Source: Pseudobutyrivibrio ruminis (GTDB taxonomy: Bacteria; Bacillota; Clostridia; Lachnospirales; Lachnospiraceae). Taken from it: 27,362 nt of DNA. Position numbers and translations under genes: made by a program. Shown here piece by piece: positions 1 through 7,426 of this stretch (position 1 is the first letter of the stretch; every line of letters starts with the position of its first letter). The stretch lies in assembly GCF_015057245.1 (NCBI RefSeq), contig NZ_SVET01000026.1, forward strand, positions 1-27,362. Direction: 5' to 3'. The notes below the pieces were generated by a model that had not been told where the DNA came from, ran no database searches, and saw only the letters and a program-made list of their open reading frames with translations.

Positions 1-29
1 GAAAGAGACGCCAGCGGAGCGTCTCTTTC
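1..29 (-). terminator. Strong stem-loop at left edge, probable terminator
   Basis: Bases 1-11 (gaaagagacgc) pair perfectly with 19-29 (gcgtctctttc), leaving a 7-nt loop. It lies about 115 bp beyond the pyruvate kinase stop codon. On the plus strand the stem is followed by AAAAGGG rather than a T run. The minus-strand tail lies outside the window, so whether it ends pyk, a gene to the left, or both cannot be decided here. Confidence 0.55.
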
Positions 30-144
30 AAAAGGGAGAATAATGTTATGAAAAAATTGTATCTCTCTCGAGATGAGTATATATTAACTGAAATTTTTGT
101 TCAAGTCGTGTAAAAGTTGTGAATTGTCTGTGAATTCTCAAATC

Positions 145-1560
145 TTACTGAATACTCTCTACCTTAATTGTATTTGTGTTACCTACGTTACCATCGATAG
201 GGCCACCAGTAAGAACTACGCGGTCTCCACTCTTAAGGTTGAGCATCTGCTTAGCACGGCCAACTGCATGATAGAACATAACATCAAGTGATGTGAACTT
301 ATCAACGAGAACTGGTGTAACACCCCAGCTAAGTGCAAGCTTTCTCCAAACCTTTTTGTCTGTAGTCATAGCGATAACATCTACTGGACAACGGAAACGG
401 CTAACACGCTTTGCTGTGTAACCAGACATTGTGCAAGCAACGATAGCCTTTGCCTCAACGTCGATAGCCATTGAACATGTAGAGTGGCAAACAGCATCTG
501 GAATAGAAGCGATTGCGATGTCATCCTTGTGGAAACGACCATTGTAGTTGATATCGTTCTCTGTAGTCTCTGCGATTTCTGCCATTGTAGCAACAGCCTG
601 TACTGGGAACTTACCCTGAGCTGACTCGCCTGAAAGCATGATTGCAGATGTTCCATCGTATACAGCGTTAGCAACGTCAGAGATTTCAGCACGTGTTGGA
701 CGTGGATTTGTAATCATAGACTCAAGCATCTCTGTAGCTGTAACAACTCTCTTACCAAGCTCACGAGCTCTTGTGATAAGCTGCTTCTGAACTGCTGGAA
801 GATTTACAAATGGGATTTCAACACCAAGGTCACCACGAGCAACCATGATACCATTAGCAATTTCAAGAATCTCATCTACGTTGTCAACACCTGGCTGATT
901 CTCGATCTTAGCGATAACTTCAACATCCTTACCACCATTCTCATCAAGGAATGTTCTAAGCTCGATCATATCCTGCTTTGTTGAAACGAATGATGCAGCG
1001 ATGAAATCGATGTCGTTCTCAAGACCGAAAAGGATATCCTTCTTGTCCTGCTCTGAAAGGTATGGGCCTGACATAACCTTGTTAGGGAAGCTCATTGACT
1101 TCTTGTTGCTCATAGTACCGCCGGCTGTACACTTTGTAATAACATCGTGGCCTTTGATTTCTGTAACTTCGAAGAATACGATACCGTTGCAAACTGAAAG
1201 TACGTCACCTACGTTAAGATCCTTGTGAAGGTTCTTGTGAGTAACTGATACTCTAGTCTGATCACCTTCTACATCGTCAGTAGTGAAGATGAATGTGTCA
1301 CCTTCATTAACTGTAACAGATCCATCTTTGAATGTTTTGATACGATACTCTGGTCCCTTTGTATCAAGCAAGATAGCGATTGGCATGTTGAGCTTCTTGC
1401 GGACTTTCTTAACTAAATCCATCTTCATGCCCTGCTCCTCATGATCACCATGAGAGAAATTCATTCTTGCTACGTTCATTCCGGCCTTAGCCATAGCTGT
1501 AAGAGTCTCCTCATTCATGCTGGCTGGTCCGATTGTACAAATAATCTTTGTCTTTCTCAT
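145..1560 (-). CDS. pyk: Pyruvate kinase
   Basis: The 471-residue protein is pyruvate kinase, which transfers phosphate from phosphoenolpyruvate to ADP in the last step of glycolysis (cytoplasmic). The N-terminus has the family start RKTKIICTIGPAS. The phosphate/metal site IAKIENQPGVDNVDEI, the MVARGDLGVEIP segment and the TATEMLESMI...PTRAEISDVANAV block are all present, as is the SGESAQGKFP loop. The length matches the standard A-B-C domain enzyme; the extra C-terminal PEP-utilizer-like domain of some Firmicutes is absent. The start is supported by GAGGAG nine bases upstream. It has its own promoter and a terminator separates it from fucO upstream, so it is probably monocistronic. Its place next to a rhamnose cluster looks incidental, although sugar breakdown there feeds into it through DHAP. 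Confidence 0.98.
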   Translation of the reverse strand: MRKTKIICTIGPASMNEETLTAMAKAGMNVARMNFSHGDHEEQGMKMDLVKKVRKKLNMPIAILLDTKGPEYRIKTFKDGSVTVNEGDTFIFTTDDVEGDQTRVSVTHKNLHKDLNVGDVLSVCNGIVFFEVTEIKGHDVITKCTAGGTMSNKKSMSFPNKVMSGPYLSEQDKKDILFGLENDIDFIAASFVSTKQDMIELRTFLDENGGKDVEVIAKIENQPGVDNVDEILEIANGIMVARGDLGVEIPFVNLPAVQKQLITRARELGKRVVTATEMLESMITNPRPTRAEISDVANAVYDGTSAIMLSGESAQGKFPVQAVATMAEIAETTENDINYNGRFHKDDIAIASIPDAVCHSTCSMAIDVEAKAIVACTMSGYTAKRVSRFRCPVDVIAMTTDKKVWRKLALSWGVTPVLVDKFTSLDVMFYHAVGRAKQMLNLKSGDRVVLTGGPIDGNVGNTNTIKVESIQ

Positions 1561-1623
1561 TCTACAAAACTCCTCTATTTAGACTAAAACTTAGTTAACC
1601 TAAAAAATAAAAAAATCCTATCT

Positions 1624-1652
1624 ATAATAGCATTAATTAAATTTTAAGTAAA
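1624..1652 (-). promoter_or_regulatory. pyk promoter with extended -10
   Basis: On the minus strand a -35 TTTACT (1652-1647) is followed by a 17-bp spacer and a -10 TATTAT (1629-1624). TGC directly before the -10 gives an extended -10. The transcript would start near 1617, about 57 bases before the pyk ATG. The leader contains a small ACTAA/TTAGT hairpin of unknown meaning. Confidence 0.65.
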
Positions 1653-1683
1653 CATTTATCCTAATCATTTCTTATTATATATT

Positions 1684-1729
1684 AAAAAAAGTGTCCTGTG
1701 AAACTAATAATCACAGAACACTGTTTTTT
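1684..1729. terminator. Terminator downstream of fucO (bidirectional form)
   Basis: Bases 1690-1701 pair with 1711-1722 around a 9-nt loop. In the minus-strand RNA the one imperfect position is a G-U pair, giving a 12-bp stem followed by seven Ts (1690-1684): a good intrinsic terminator for fucO. A six-T run follows on the plus strand too (1724-1729), but no plus-strand gene enters it. Confidence 0.85.
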
Positions 1730-1746
1730 AACTATTTGTTCATATT

Positions 1747-2895
1747 TTATGCCATGAGCATACGGAACATGTCAATTACCTGCTCCTTTGTAGCCTCACG
1801 AGGGTTTCCAGGGTAGCAAGCATCATTAAGAGCATCTGTTGCAAGTTGGTCTAAATCCTCTTCTTTAATCTTATCAAGAGTCTTTGGAATACCAACATCC
1901 TCAGAAAGCTTCTTAACAGCTGCAATAGCTGCGTCACGGTACTCATCCTGTGACATGTTATCAACGCCTTCTACTCCCATAGCTCTAGCAACCTCGCGAA
2001 GTCTCTCCCCAGTATACTCGCGATTGAATTCCATAGAAATTGGAAGGAACATAGCACATGCTACGCCGTGTGGTGTGTCATAGTGTGCTGAAAGTGTGTG
2101 AGCCATTGCATGATCAATGCCAAGACCAACATTTGAGAAGCCCATACCTGCAATGTACTGGCCAAGTGCCATACCCTCACGGCCTTCCTTTTTGTTTTCA
2201 ACAGCATCGCGAAGATTCTTTGAAATAAGACGAATAGCCTCGAGATGGAACATATCTGTCATCTCCCATGCTGCCTTTGTTGTATATCCTTCAATTGCAT
2301 GTGTAAGAGCATCCATACCTGTAGCTGCAGTAAGTCCCTTTGGCATAGAAGACATCATCTCTGGGTCAACAACTGCAACGATTGGCATATCATTTGTATC
2401 TACACATACAAACTTTCTTTCCTTTTCAACGTCAGTAATAACGTAATTGATTGTAACCTCTGCTGCTGTACCTGCTGTTGTTGGAACTGCGATAATAGGT
2501 ACGCATGGGTTCTTTGTAGGTGCAACACCTTCAAGTGAACGAACATCTGCAAACTCTGGGTTTGTAATGATGATACCAATTGCCTTTGATGTGTCCATTG
2601 ATGATCCGCCACCGATAGCAACAATACAATCTGCACCAGAAGTCTTAAATGCTTCTACACCATTCTTTACATTTTCGATTGTTGGATTTGGTTTAATATC
2701 TGAGTATACGCCATAAGGAATACCTGCTTTATCAAGTAAATCTGTAACCTTAGCTGTAACTCCAAATTTAATAAGATCTGGATCTGAAGCAACAAATGCT
2801 TTCTTGAAGCCATGAGCCTTAATCTCATTTACTACTTCCTGGATTGCACCAGCACCATGATAAGATGTTGGATTTAAAGAAATTCTGTTAGCCAT
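1747..2895 (-). CDS. fucO: Lactaldehyde reductase (iron-dependent alcohol dehydrogenase, FucO type)
   Basis: This 382-residue group III Fe-alcohol dehydrogenase would reduce L-lactaldehyde to (S)-1,2-propanediol with NADH, regenerating NAD+ during anaerobic rhamnose or fucose breakdown. It aligns by eye with E. coli FucO almost end to end and has the same length, with shared blocks SLEG, VTINYVITD, ALTHAIEGY and MALGQYxAGMGFSNVGLG. The NAD-binding GGGS lies at residues 95-98. Metal ligands are Asp195, His199, His262 and His276, one less than in the E. coli numbering. The ATG at 2895 has AAGGAG ten bases upstream; a 17-residue upstream extension is possible but has no such site. It lies downstream of a TetR-type regulator and the rha genes, which supports the lactaldehyde assignment over a generic alcohol dehydrogenase. 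Confidence 0.93.
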   Translation of the reverse strand: MANRISLNPTSYHGAGAIQEVVNEIKAHGFKKAFVASDPDLIKFGVTAKVTDLLDKAGIPYGVYSDIKPNPTIENVKNGVEAFKTSGADCIVAIGGGSSMDTSKAIGIIITNPEFADVRSLEGVAPTKNPCVPIIAVPTTAGTAAEVTINYVITDVEKERKFVCVDTNDMPIVAVVDPEMMSSMPKGLTAATGMDALTHAIEGYTTKAAWEMTDMFHLEAIRLISKNLRDAVENKKEGREGMALGQYIAGMGFSNVGLGIDHAMAHTLSAHYDTPHGVACAMFLPISMEFNREYTGERLREVARAMGVEGVDNMSQDEYRDAAIAAVKKLSEDVGIPKTLDKIKEEDLDQLATDALNDACYPGNPREATKEQVIDMFRMLMA

Positions 2896-2931
2896 AACAA
2901 TACACTCCTTTTTTGTAACAAACATTGTGTT

Positions 2932-2980
2932 AAAAAAATAACACACCCTACGATTGATATTTTATCATCATAGGGTGTGT
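2932..2980 (-). terminator. Terminator downstream of the tetR-type gene
   Basis: ACACACCCTA (2941-2950) and TAGGGTGTGT (2971-2980) are perfect 10-bp inverted repeats, with a second small dyad TGATA/TATCA (2955-2959, 2963-2967) nested inside. On the minus strand the stem is followed by TATTTTTTT (2940-2932). This is an intrinsic terminator by form, but it overlaps the proposed fucO promoter and could also act as an operator. Confidence 0.7.
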
Positions 2981-2983
2981 CAA
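2954..2983 (-). promoter_or_regulatory. Candidate fucO promoter
   Basis: A perfect -35 TTGACA (2983-2978) is followed after 18 bp by TATCAA (2959-2954), a 4/6 match to the -10. The start would be near 2947, inside the 3' arm of the stem-loop. A fucO transcript made here would lack the full terminator hairpin, whereas read-through from tetR would meet it. Confidence 0.42.
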
Positions 2984-2988
2984 TATAA

Positions 2989-3012
2989 GTTACAGATATA
3001 CGTATGTGTAAC
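2989..3012. promoter_or_regulatory. 24-bp dyad, candidate operator of the TetR-type regulator
   Basis: GTTACA (2989-2994) and TGTAAC (3007-3012) are perfect inverted arms, and ATA/TAT (2996-2998, 3003-3005) add three more symmetric pairs. In all, 9 of 12 base pairs are symmetric about the 3000/3001 centre. Size and symmetry suit a TetR-family dimer. The site ends six bases before the candidate fucO -35, a position that fits activation better than blocking. Confidence 0.45.
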
Positions 3013-3051
3013 ATTTTTATAAAATTCACAAATCGCTATAATAAAGGCTTT

Positions 3052-3603
3052 CTAGACCAATTCTATTTCTTTAAACAGCTTGTGTAACATATCTGGCATG
3101 GCATCAATCATCAAATCAGCCAGCTCTTCCTCCGACTCTTTCATACCCTTCATAAGCCACTGAACGGTCATATAAATAGATGCCTGGCAATACATCTCAA
3201 GAAGCTTTCTCATATGTTTATCAAGATTTTTACCAGTCTTCTTTCTTATCAAATCACAATAAAACTCATAAATCATTATAAAGTCATGATCCTTGAGATT
3301 GTTCTGGTCGTCCCCCTTAAAGCCTGCTGTAAAGAATAATCTCTCCTGCTTTATGTATGCAAACTTTTTAATAAGGCCTTCGCGAATGGTTTCACCCTGG
3401 CCCATTTCTTTAAAAGACTGTTCCAGCAGCCTGTCAAAGTACCAGTTTATCAGGTCGTATTTGTCGATAAAGTTGCGATAAAAGCTTTGTCTCGAAACTC
3501 CACATACATCAACTATCTGTTTGACTGTGATGTTTTCAACTGATGTTGTTTTCATGCAGGTTTTCATAGCTTCTGCAAGTTTGTATTTGATGTCTGATTT
3601 CAT
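3052..3603 (-). CDS. TetR/AcrR-type regulator (DhaS-like C-terminal region)
   Basis: The protein has 183 residues. The first 60 or so form a TetR helix-turn-helix, seen in VENITVKQIVDVCGVSRQSFYRNF, followed by the DKYDLINWYF linker typical of the DhaS/YbiH-like branch (C-terminal domain of the TetR_C_8 type). The remainder is helical and would bind a ligand or partner. The ATG at 3603 has GGGAGG seven bases upstream. That ribosome site lies inside a hairpin shared with the end of rhaB. The gene sits between rhaB and fucO, so the likely target is fucO and perhaps itself. DhaS of Lactococcus is known as an activator, so activation is possible here; the ligand (lactaldehyde, DHAP or a rhamnose intermediate) is unknown. 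Confidence 0.85.
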   Translation of the reverse strand: MKSDIKYKLAEAMKTCMKTTSVENITVKQIVDVCGVSRQSFYRNFIDKYDLINWYFDRLLEQSFKEMGQGETIREGLIKKFAYIKQERLFFTAGFKGDDQNNLKDHDFIMIYEFYCDLIRKKTGKNLDKHMRKLLEMYCQASIYMTVQWLMKGMKESEEELADLMIDAMPDMLHKLFKEIELV

Positions 3604-3605
3604 AA

Positions 3606-3648
3606 TAAAACCTCCCGCAATCATTCTAAATGACTAAGGGAGGTTTTA
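3606..3648 (-). promoter_or_regulatory. Hairpin pairing with the tetR ribosome site; possible rhaB terminator
   Basis: TAAAACCTCCC (3606-3616) and GGGAGGTTTTA (3638-3648) are perfect 11-bp inverted repeats around 21 nt, with an inner TCATT/AATGA dyad (3621-3625, 3629-3633). In the minus-strand RNA the 3' arm carries the GGGAGG ribosome site of the TetR-type gene and the 5' arm carries its complement CCTCCC. The stem starts 15 bases after the rhaB stop. Only four Ts follow, so termination would be weak and hiding of the ribosome site is at least as likely. A perfect TATAAT (3656-3651) lies just upstream but has no good -35. Confidence 0.6.
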
Positions 3649-3663
3649 CAATTATATATGTAC

Positions 3664-5037
3664 TTATGCCAATAGCTTTCGAAACTCCTTTAGCCCTGCC
3701 ACTTCACCTGCCGCCACCATCTGGGCACCGATGTTGCCAAGGGCTGTAGCCTCTGAAGGACCTGCAACAACTGTTTTTCCTGTAGTTTCTGCTGTGAGCT
3801 TATTCAAATATCCAGCCTTTGAGCCACCGCCAACTACATTGATAATATTAAAATATTTGCCTGTAATCTTTTCTACCTCATAGCAGGCCATTTTATAACA
3901 TACCGCCAGAGACTGGTAAATAACCTTTGCCAGCTCTCCTGGTGTTTCAGGAACCTTTTGTCCTTGATTTTTACAGTAATCCTTTACTGCCTCTATCATA
4001 GACTTCGGTGCAAGGAAGCATTCATCATTTGCATCCACTATAGAATCTATATCTGCCGCCTCTGCCATTTCACAAAGCTCAGCAAATGAATATTCCTGTC
4101 CTGCTGCAATCAGCTCATTTCTTACCGACTGAATCATCCATAGTCCCATGATGTTTTTAAGGAAACGGAAACGTCCTTCATAGCCACCTTCGTTGGTGAA
4201 GTTGGCCTCCATTGCCTCTTTTGTGCAGATAGCCTTCATGTTCTCACTACCTAAAAGCGACCATGTACCTGATGAAATATAAAGTACATTGTCGGATGTG
4301 TTAGGAACTGCAAATACAGCTGATGCTGTGTCATGAGTAGGTGGAAGCACAACCTTGCAGTCGAATCCCACTTCTGCCTTAACTGAATCAGTAAATGTGC
4401 CAATGCATGCGCCTGGCTGCTTAATATCACCAAACAAATCTTTGTTAAAACCTAGCATTTCAATAAGCTCGTATTCCCATTCCTTTGTATCAGGATTTAG
4501 AAGCTGTGTTGTAGAGCAATTGGTGTATTCATTCGACTTAACGCCTGTCAGCAGATAGTGCAGATAATCTGGAACCATCAAGAAGCTTTTTGCCATATCC
4601 AAATATCCATCCTTTTTATCCGCCATAAGCTGATAGATTGTGTTAAAGATAGCCTTTTGAATTCCAGTGCGCTCATATAGCTTATCCTCAGGAATGATTT
4701 TATAAACCTCTTCGTCCATTCCTGCTGTTCTGCTATCACGATATCCAAAACATGGGCGAACTACATTATCATTTTCATCTAAAAGAACATAGTCTACTGC
4801 CCATGTATCAATGCCCATTGAGGTAGGTATTTTTCCAAGCTCCTTACATTTCTTTAAGCCAATAATTATCTGTCTAAAAAGCTCCTCAATGTCCCATCTC
4901 TTATGACCATCCACCTCAATCATTCCATTGGAAAATCGATGGATTTCCTCTAAAATCACTTTGCCATCTTCAAGATGGGCAAGCATATGCCTGCCCGAAG
5001 ATGCCCCAATATCTACCGCTAAATAGTAATTTACCAT
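3664..5037 (-). CDS. rhaB: Rhamnulokinase (FGGY kinase)
   Basis: This 457-residue FGGY-family kinase would phosphorylate L-rhamnulose (or L-fuculose) at C1 using ATP. Evidence is the N-terminal LAVDIGASSGRHML phosphate loop, GIDTWAVDYVLLDE (the RhaB form of the GIDTWGVD motif), PTHDTASAV carrying the catalytic Asp, the YISSGTWSLLG segment and NVVGGGSKAGYLN near the C-terminus. The chosen ATG at 5037 follows TTGGAG eight bases away and overlaps the rhaD stop in TAATG, so translation of the two is probably coupled. The match is closer to RhaB than to FucK. The RhaD-type aldolase beside it supports rhamnulose as substrate, but some Lachnospiraceae may use such kinases for fuculose. Confidence 0.9.
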   Translation of the reverse strand: MVNYYLAVDIGASSGRHMLAHLEDGKVILEEIHRFSNGMIEVDGHKRWDIEELFRQIIIGLKKCKELGKIPTSMGIDTWAVDYVLLDENDNVVRPCFGYRDSRTAGMDEEVYKIIPEDKLYERTGIQKAIFNTIYQLMADKKDGYLDMAKSFLMVPDYLHYLLTGVKSNEYTNCSTTQLLNPDTKEWEYELIEMLGFNKDLFGDIKQPGACIGTFTDSVKAEVGFDCKVVLPPTHDTASAVFAVPNTSDNVLYISSGTWSLLGSENMKAICTKEAMEANFTNEGGYEGRFRFLKNIMGLWMIQSVRNELIAAGQEYSFAELCEMAEAADIDSIVDANDECFLAPKSMIEAVKDYCKNQGQKVPETPGELAKVIYQSLAVCYKMACYEVEKITGKYFNIINVVGGGSKAGYLNKLTAETTGKTVVAGPSEATALGNIGAQMVAAGEVAGLKEFRKLLA

Positions 5038-5882
5038 TATCTTTCTCCAATAATATCGCTCTTCTTTTCGTATAAGCATTCTTCATTAATCTGAACACCA
5101 AATGGTGCATTTAATGCTCTAAACTCATCTGGCTGGATTGTCTGACGCTTCTTGTTTGTCATAGAAAGAACCTTTACAAGTACCTCAGCCGCCTTTTCAA
5201 CTGTATGCATAAGACCAAATGCAATATCAAAATCAGTACCGCATACAAACATACCGTGATGAGCCCAAACAGCAACATCCTTTGTTGCCATGATTTCAGA
5301 TGTTGCAACTGCAATGTCTCTTCCACCTGGAACCATCCAAGGTACTACGCCAATTCCCTGTGAGAATACGATTGGGCACTCTGTAGCCATTTCCCAGATT
5401 TCTCTTGTGAAGATTTCATCCTCAAGTGGAAGAACATATGTAAGTGCAATAACATTTGTTGGATGACAATGATATACAACACGAATTTCAGCATCTCTCT
5501 TCTTGCAAACCTCAAGGTTCATAAGGTGTGATGGAAGCTCTGATGTTGGTCTGCCACCATTTACGAATCCCCATACGATTCTGTATTTGCTACCAGTCTC
5601 ATCCACTTCAATGATTCCGATAGAATCAGTTGGATCGATAACTACATTTCTGAAATACTTTCCAGAGCCTGTAACAAGGAAATACTCTCCTGCTAAATCC
5701 TTAACTTCTGTTCCGATTTCTCTCCAATCTCCTGCTACAAACTCTTCCTTTACGCTGTCTACTTCCTCAGGCTTAATTCTATATGAAAGGTTTCCGCCAT
5801 TGCGCTCATGCCAGCCCTGCTCCCAGCCGTCATTTGCCATTCTCATAAAACCTTCTACAAACTTTGCTTCTAATACTTTCAT
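5037..5882 (-). CDS. rhaD: Rhamnulose-1-phosphate aldolase
   Basis: This 281-residue class II aldolase would split L-rhamnulose-1-phosphate into DHAP and L-lactaldehyde. It follows E. coli RhaD along its length: GWxERNGGNLSYR near the start, FLVTGSGKYFRNV, PTSELPSHL with the catalytic Glu115, the zinc pair His138 and His140 in YHCHPTNVIALTYVL, VPWMVPGG, and a third zinc His in WAHHGMF (208-209). It is clearly longer than FucA (about 215 residues), which argues for rhamnulose over fuculose phosphate. AAAGGAGA lies seven bases before the ATG. It begins 13 bases after the isomerase stop and overlaps rhaB by one base. Confidence 0.93.
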   Translation of the reverse strand: MKVLEAKFVEGFMRMANDGWEQGWHERNGGNLSYRIKPEEVDSVKEEFVAGDWREIGTEVKDLAGEYFLVTGSGKYFRNVVIDPTDSIGIIEVDETGSKYRIVWGFVNGGRPTSELPSHLMNLEVCKKRDAEIRVVYHCHPTNVIALTYVLPLEDEIFTREIWEMATECPIVFSQGIGVVPWMVPGGRDIAVATSEIMATKDVAVWAHHGMFVCGTDFDIAFGLMHTVEKAAEVLVKVLSMTNKKRQTIQPDEFRALNAPFGVQINEECLYEKKSDIIGER

Positions 5883-5895
5883 TTCTATTTCTCCT

Positions 5896-7317
5896 TTATC
5901 TAACTACTACTTCAACTGGTACGTTAAATACCTTTGCAACTTTTTTGATTGTTTCAATATGATGACCAACTGCTGCACCAAAATGATGTGTAGGGCCAGT
6001 CTCGCTCCATCTGGTTACAAACTCTGCAGCGCTGCAGCTGAATCTTGTACGCATCATTGTGTCGCCGTTCTGAAGAATCTTTCCTTCTTCGTTAACACCC
6101 TCAGCAACTACGAACTTGAAGTGACCTTCGCCATCCTGTGTGATACCAAGGTAAGTGATAGGTCCTGTAGGTGGATAGAACTGTGTAAGATATCCGCCGC
6201 CTGTCTTACCATGGAACACATCCATCATCTTCATAGTTGGCTTCTTAGCCTGTGAGATTGCTGCATCCCCAGAACCAGAATGTCCAATAAGTGTCACATC
6301 ATCGTTGAAATCGATAGTGTACATTTCTGCCAACTGACCTGTGCCAGAGATAGTCTTCAAAATGCTCATTGCCATAGCAACCTTCATATCTCCTTCAACA
6401 GCACATGCTGTTCCTTGCTTGATCAACATAGAGAAGGCTGGAATAAGAAGGCTGTCCACCTTACCAGCAATTCCCTTTGCAAATCCATCATAGTGAGATG
6501 CTACGAGACCAAGCTGCTCATCCTTAACCCACTGTTCAAAGGCAACAACATACTTTGCCATTTCCCATACTTTATCTACATCGCCACCACCGACAATATC
6601 GAATGTATCTAAGATATCCTCAGCCTTTGCTTTAATAACGGCCTCGTCTGTAATATCATCTGCAATAGCCCAAATCTTTTCCCAGTCAAACTGCTTTGTA
6701 TAGAGTCCCATTCTTCTGTAAAGATTTGACTCATCGATATATAAATCCATCATGCCTGGATATGGTCTTCCAATCTGGGCAATATTTGTATCTCTAAAAC
6801 GACGTCGACAATTTGCTGCAAGGCACCACTCATTTATTTCTCTTGCGACATTTTCATCTCCACCTTCTACAACACCTGTGATTACAGCGCTACGCTTACC
6901 ATAGCGATTAAGATCTGCCACCATTTCTCCAACTGCACCGCAGGCATAGGCTTCTCCAAGCCACTCTGCTGTACCAGCTGTATCATAATCAAGTGCCTTA
7001 AGCTTCTGTATATTTACAAGCACTACAGGAACATCCAAATCCTTTACTGCTGGAAGCATGTTGTAGCTTGTTGCATATGTAAGAAGCTGCATGAATACTA
7101 AATCTACATCTGCTGCTCTAAACTTATCTCCTGCGGCCTGTGACTGCTCCTTTGTTGTAACCACACCGCCATCGATTATTTCTACAGTGTCCGGAATTGA
7201 CTTTTTAAAATCCTCAAACTGCTTTTCAAATTCTGGTACCAACGATGGAAACTGTGGTAAATATGCGCCAAGGGCGATTGAAAACACACCCACTCTTGCT
7301 TTTGTTTCTACTAACAT
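5896..7317 (-). CDS. L-fucose/L-arabinose isomerase superfamily protein, probable L-rhamnose isomerase
   Basis: The 473-residue protein belongs to the FucI/AraA fold superfamily (start ARVGVFSIALGAYLPQFP, then GGVVTTKEQSQAAGDKFR and VDLVFMQLLTYATS). It shows no resemblance to RhaA. Likely metal ligands, from the known Glu-Glu/Asp-His-His pattern of the family, are Glu309 in CAVEGDMK, an acidic residue near 331-340, His346 in IGHSG and His444/445 in PTHHFG. By position, first gene of an operon with rhaD and rhaB, it should isomerize the aldose, most simply L-rhamnose to L-rhamnulose. L-fucose or another pentose/6-deoxyhexose remains possible. The start has AGGAGGG six bases upstream. Confidence 0.8.
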   Translation of the reverse strand: MLVETKARVGVFSIALGAYLPQFPSLVPEFEKQFEDFKKSIPDTVEIIDGGVVTTKEQSQAAGDKFRAADVDLVFMQLLTYATSYNMLPAVKDLDVPVVLVNIQKLKALDYDTAGTAEWLGEAYACGAVGEMVADLNRYGKRSAVITGVVEGGDENVAREINEWCLAANCRRRFRDTNIAQIGRPYPGMMDLYIDESNLYRRMGLYTKQFDWEKIWAIADDITDEAVIKAKAEDILDTFDIVGGGDVDKVWEMAKYVVAFEQWVKDEQLGLVASHYDGFAKGIAGKVDSLLIPAFSMLIKQGTACAVEGDMKVAMAMSILKTISGTGQLAEMYTIDFNDDVTLIGHSGSGDAAISQAKKPTMKMMDVFHGKTGGGYLTQFYPPTGPITYLGITQDGEGHFKFVVAEGVNEEGKILQNGDTMMRTRFSCSAAEFVTRWSETGPTHHFGAAVGHHIETIKKVAKVFNVPVEVVVR

Positions 7318-7339
7318 CTTAACCCTCCTAGAACTTTAT

Positions 7340-7387
7340 TTGCTCTTTATTTAAGCCTATAATATAATGGTTTTATTGATGTAACTA
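7340..7387. promoter_or_regulatory. Overlapping divergent promoters, isomerase operon and AraC regulator
   Basis: The 109-bp gap between the two start codons holds both promoters. Plus strand: TTGCTC (7340-7345), 17 bp, then a perfect TATAAT (7363-7368), start near 7375. Minus strand: TATTAT (7364-7359) with a poor -35 TAGTTA (7387-7382) at 17 bp, start near 7352. The two -10 boxes share bases 7363-7364. The weak minus-strand -35 suggests dependence on an activator. I found no clear repeat to serve as its binding site. Confidence 0.45.
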
Positions 7388-7426
7388 GAACAGCAGATTA
7401 TATATTTTGGGACCTTATTTGACATT

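Noticed and set aside
48..113. Plus-strand 21-codon ORF starting MKKLYLSRDEY, with GGGAG nine bases upstream
   Set aside because: It is too short to judge, has no visible promoter, and lies downstream of the edge stem-loop in the gap converging on pyk. It may be chance.
121..138. Short direct repeat TGTGAATT x2 after the pyk stop codon
   Set aside because: Only two 8-bp copies in AT-rich sequence with no related context; likely chance.
3651..3679. TATAAT with TTGGCA upstream as a promoter for the TetR-type gene
   Set aside because: The spacing is only 10 bp and no alternative -35 lies at 16-18 bp, so a normal sigma-A promoter is not supported.
5503..6255. 250-codon plus-strand open frame opposite the aldolase and isomerase genes
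   Set aside because: It runs antisense across two well-identified genes, has no family-like motifs and no ribosome site of note; it is a frame shadow.
3664..7317. Reading the kinase, aldolase and isomerase as a dedicated L-fucose operon
   Set aside because: The aldolase is RhaD-length with RhaD motifs, the kinase is closer to RhaB, and the adjacent operon carries a GH78 rhamnosidase. Fucose remains only a possible second substrate.
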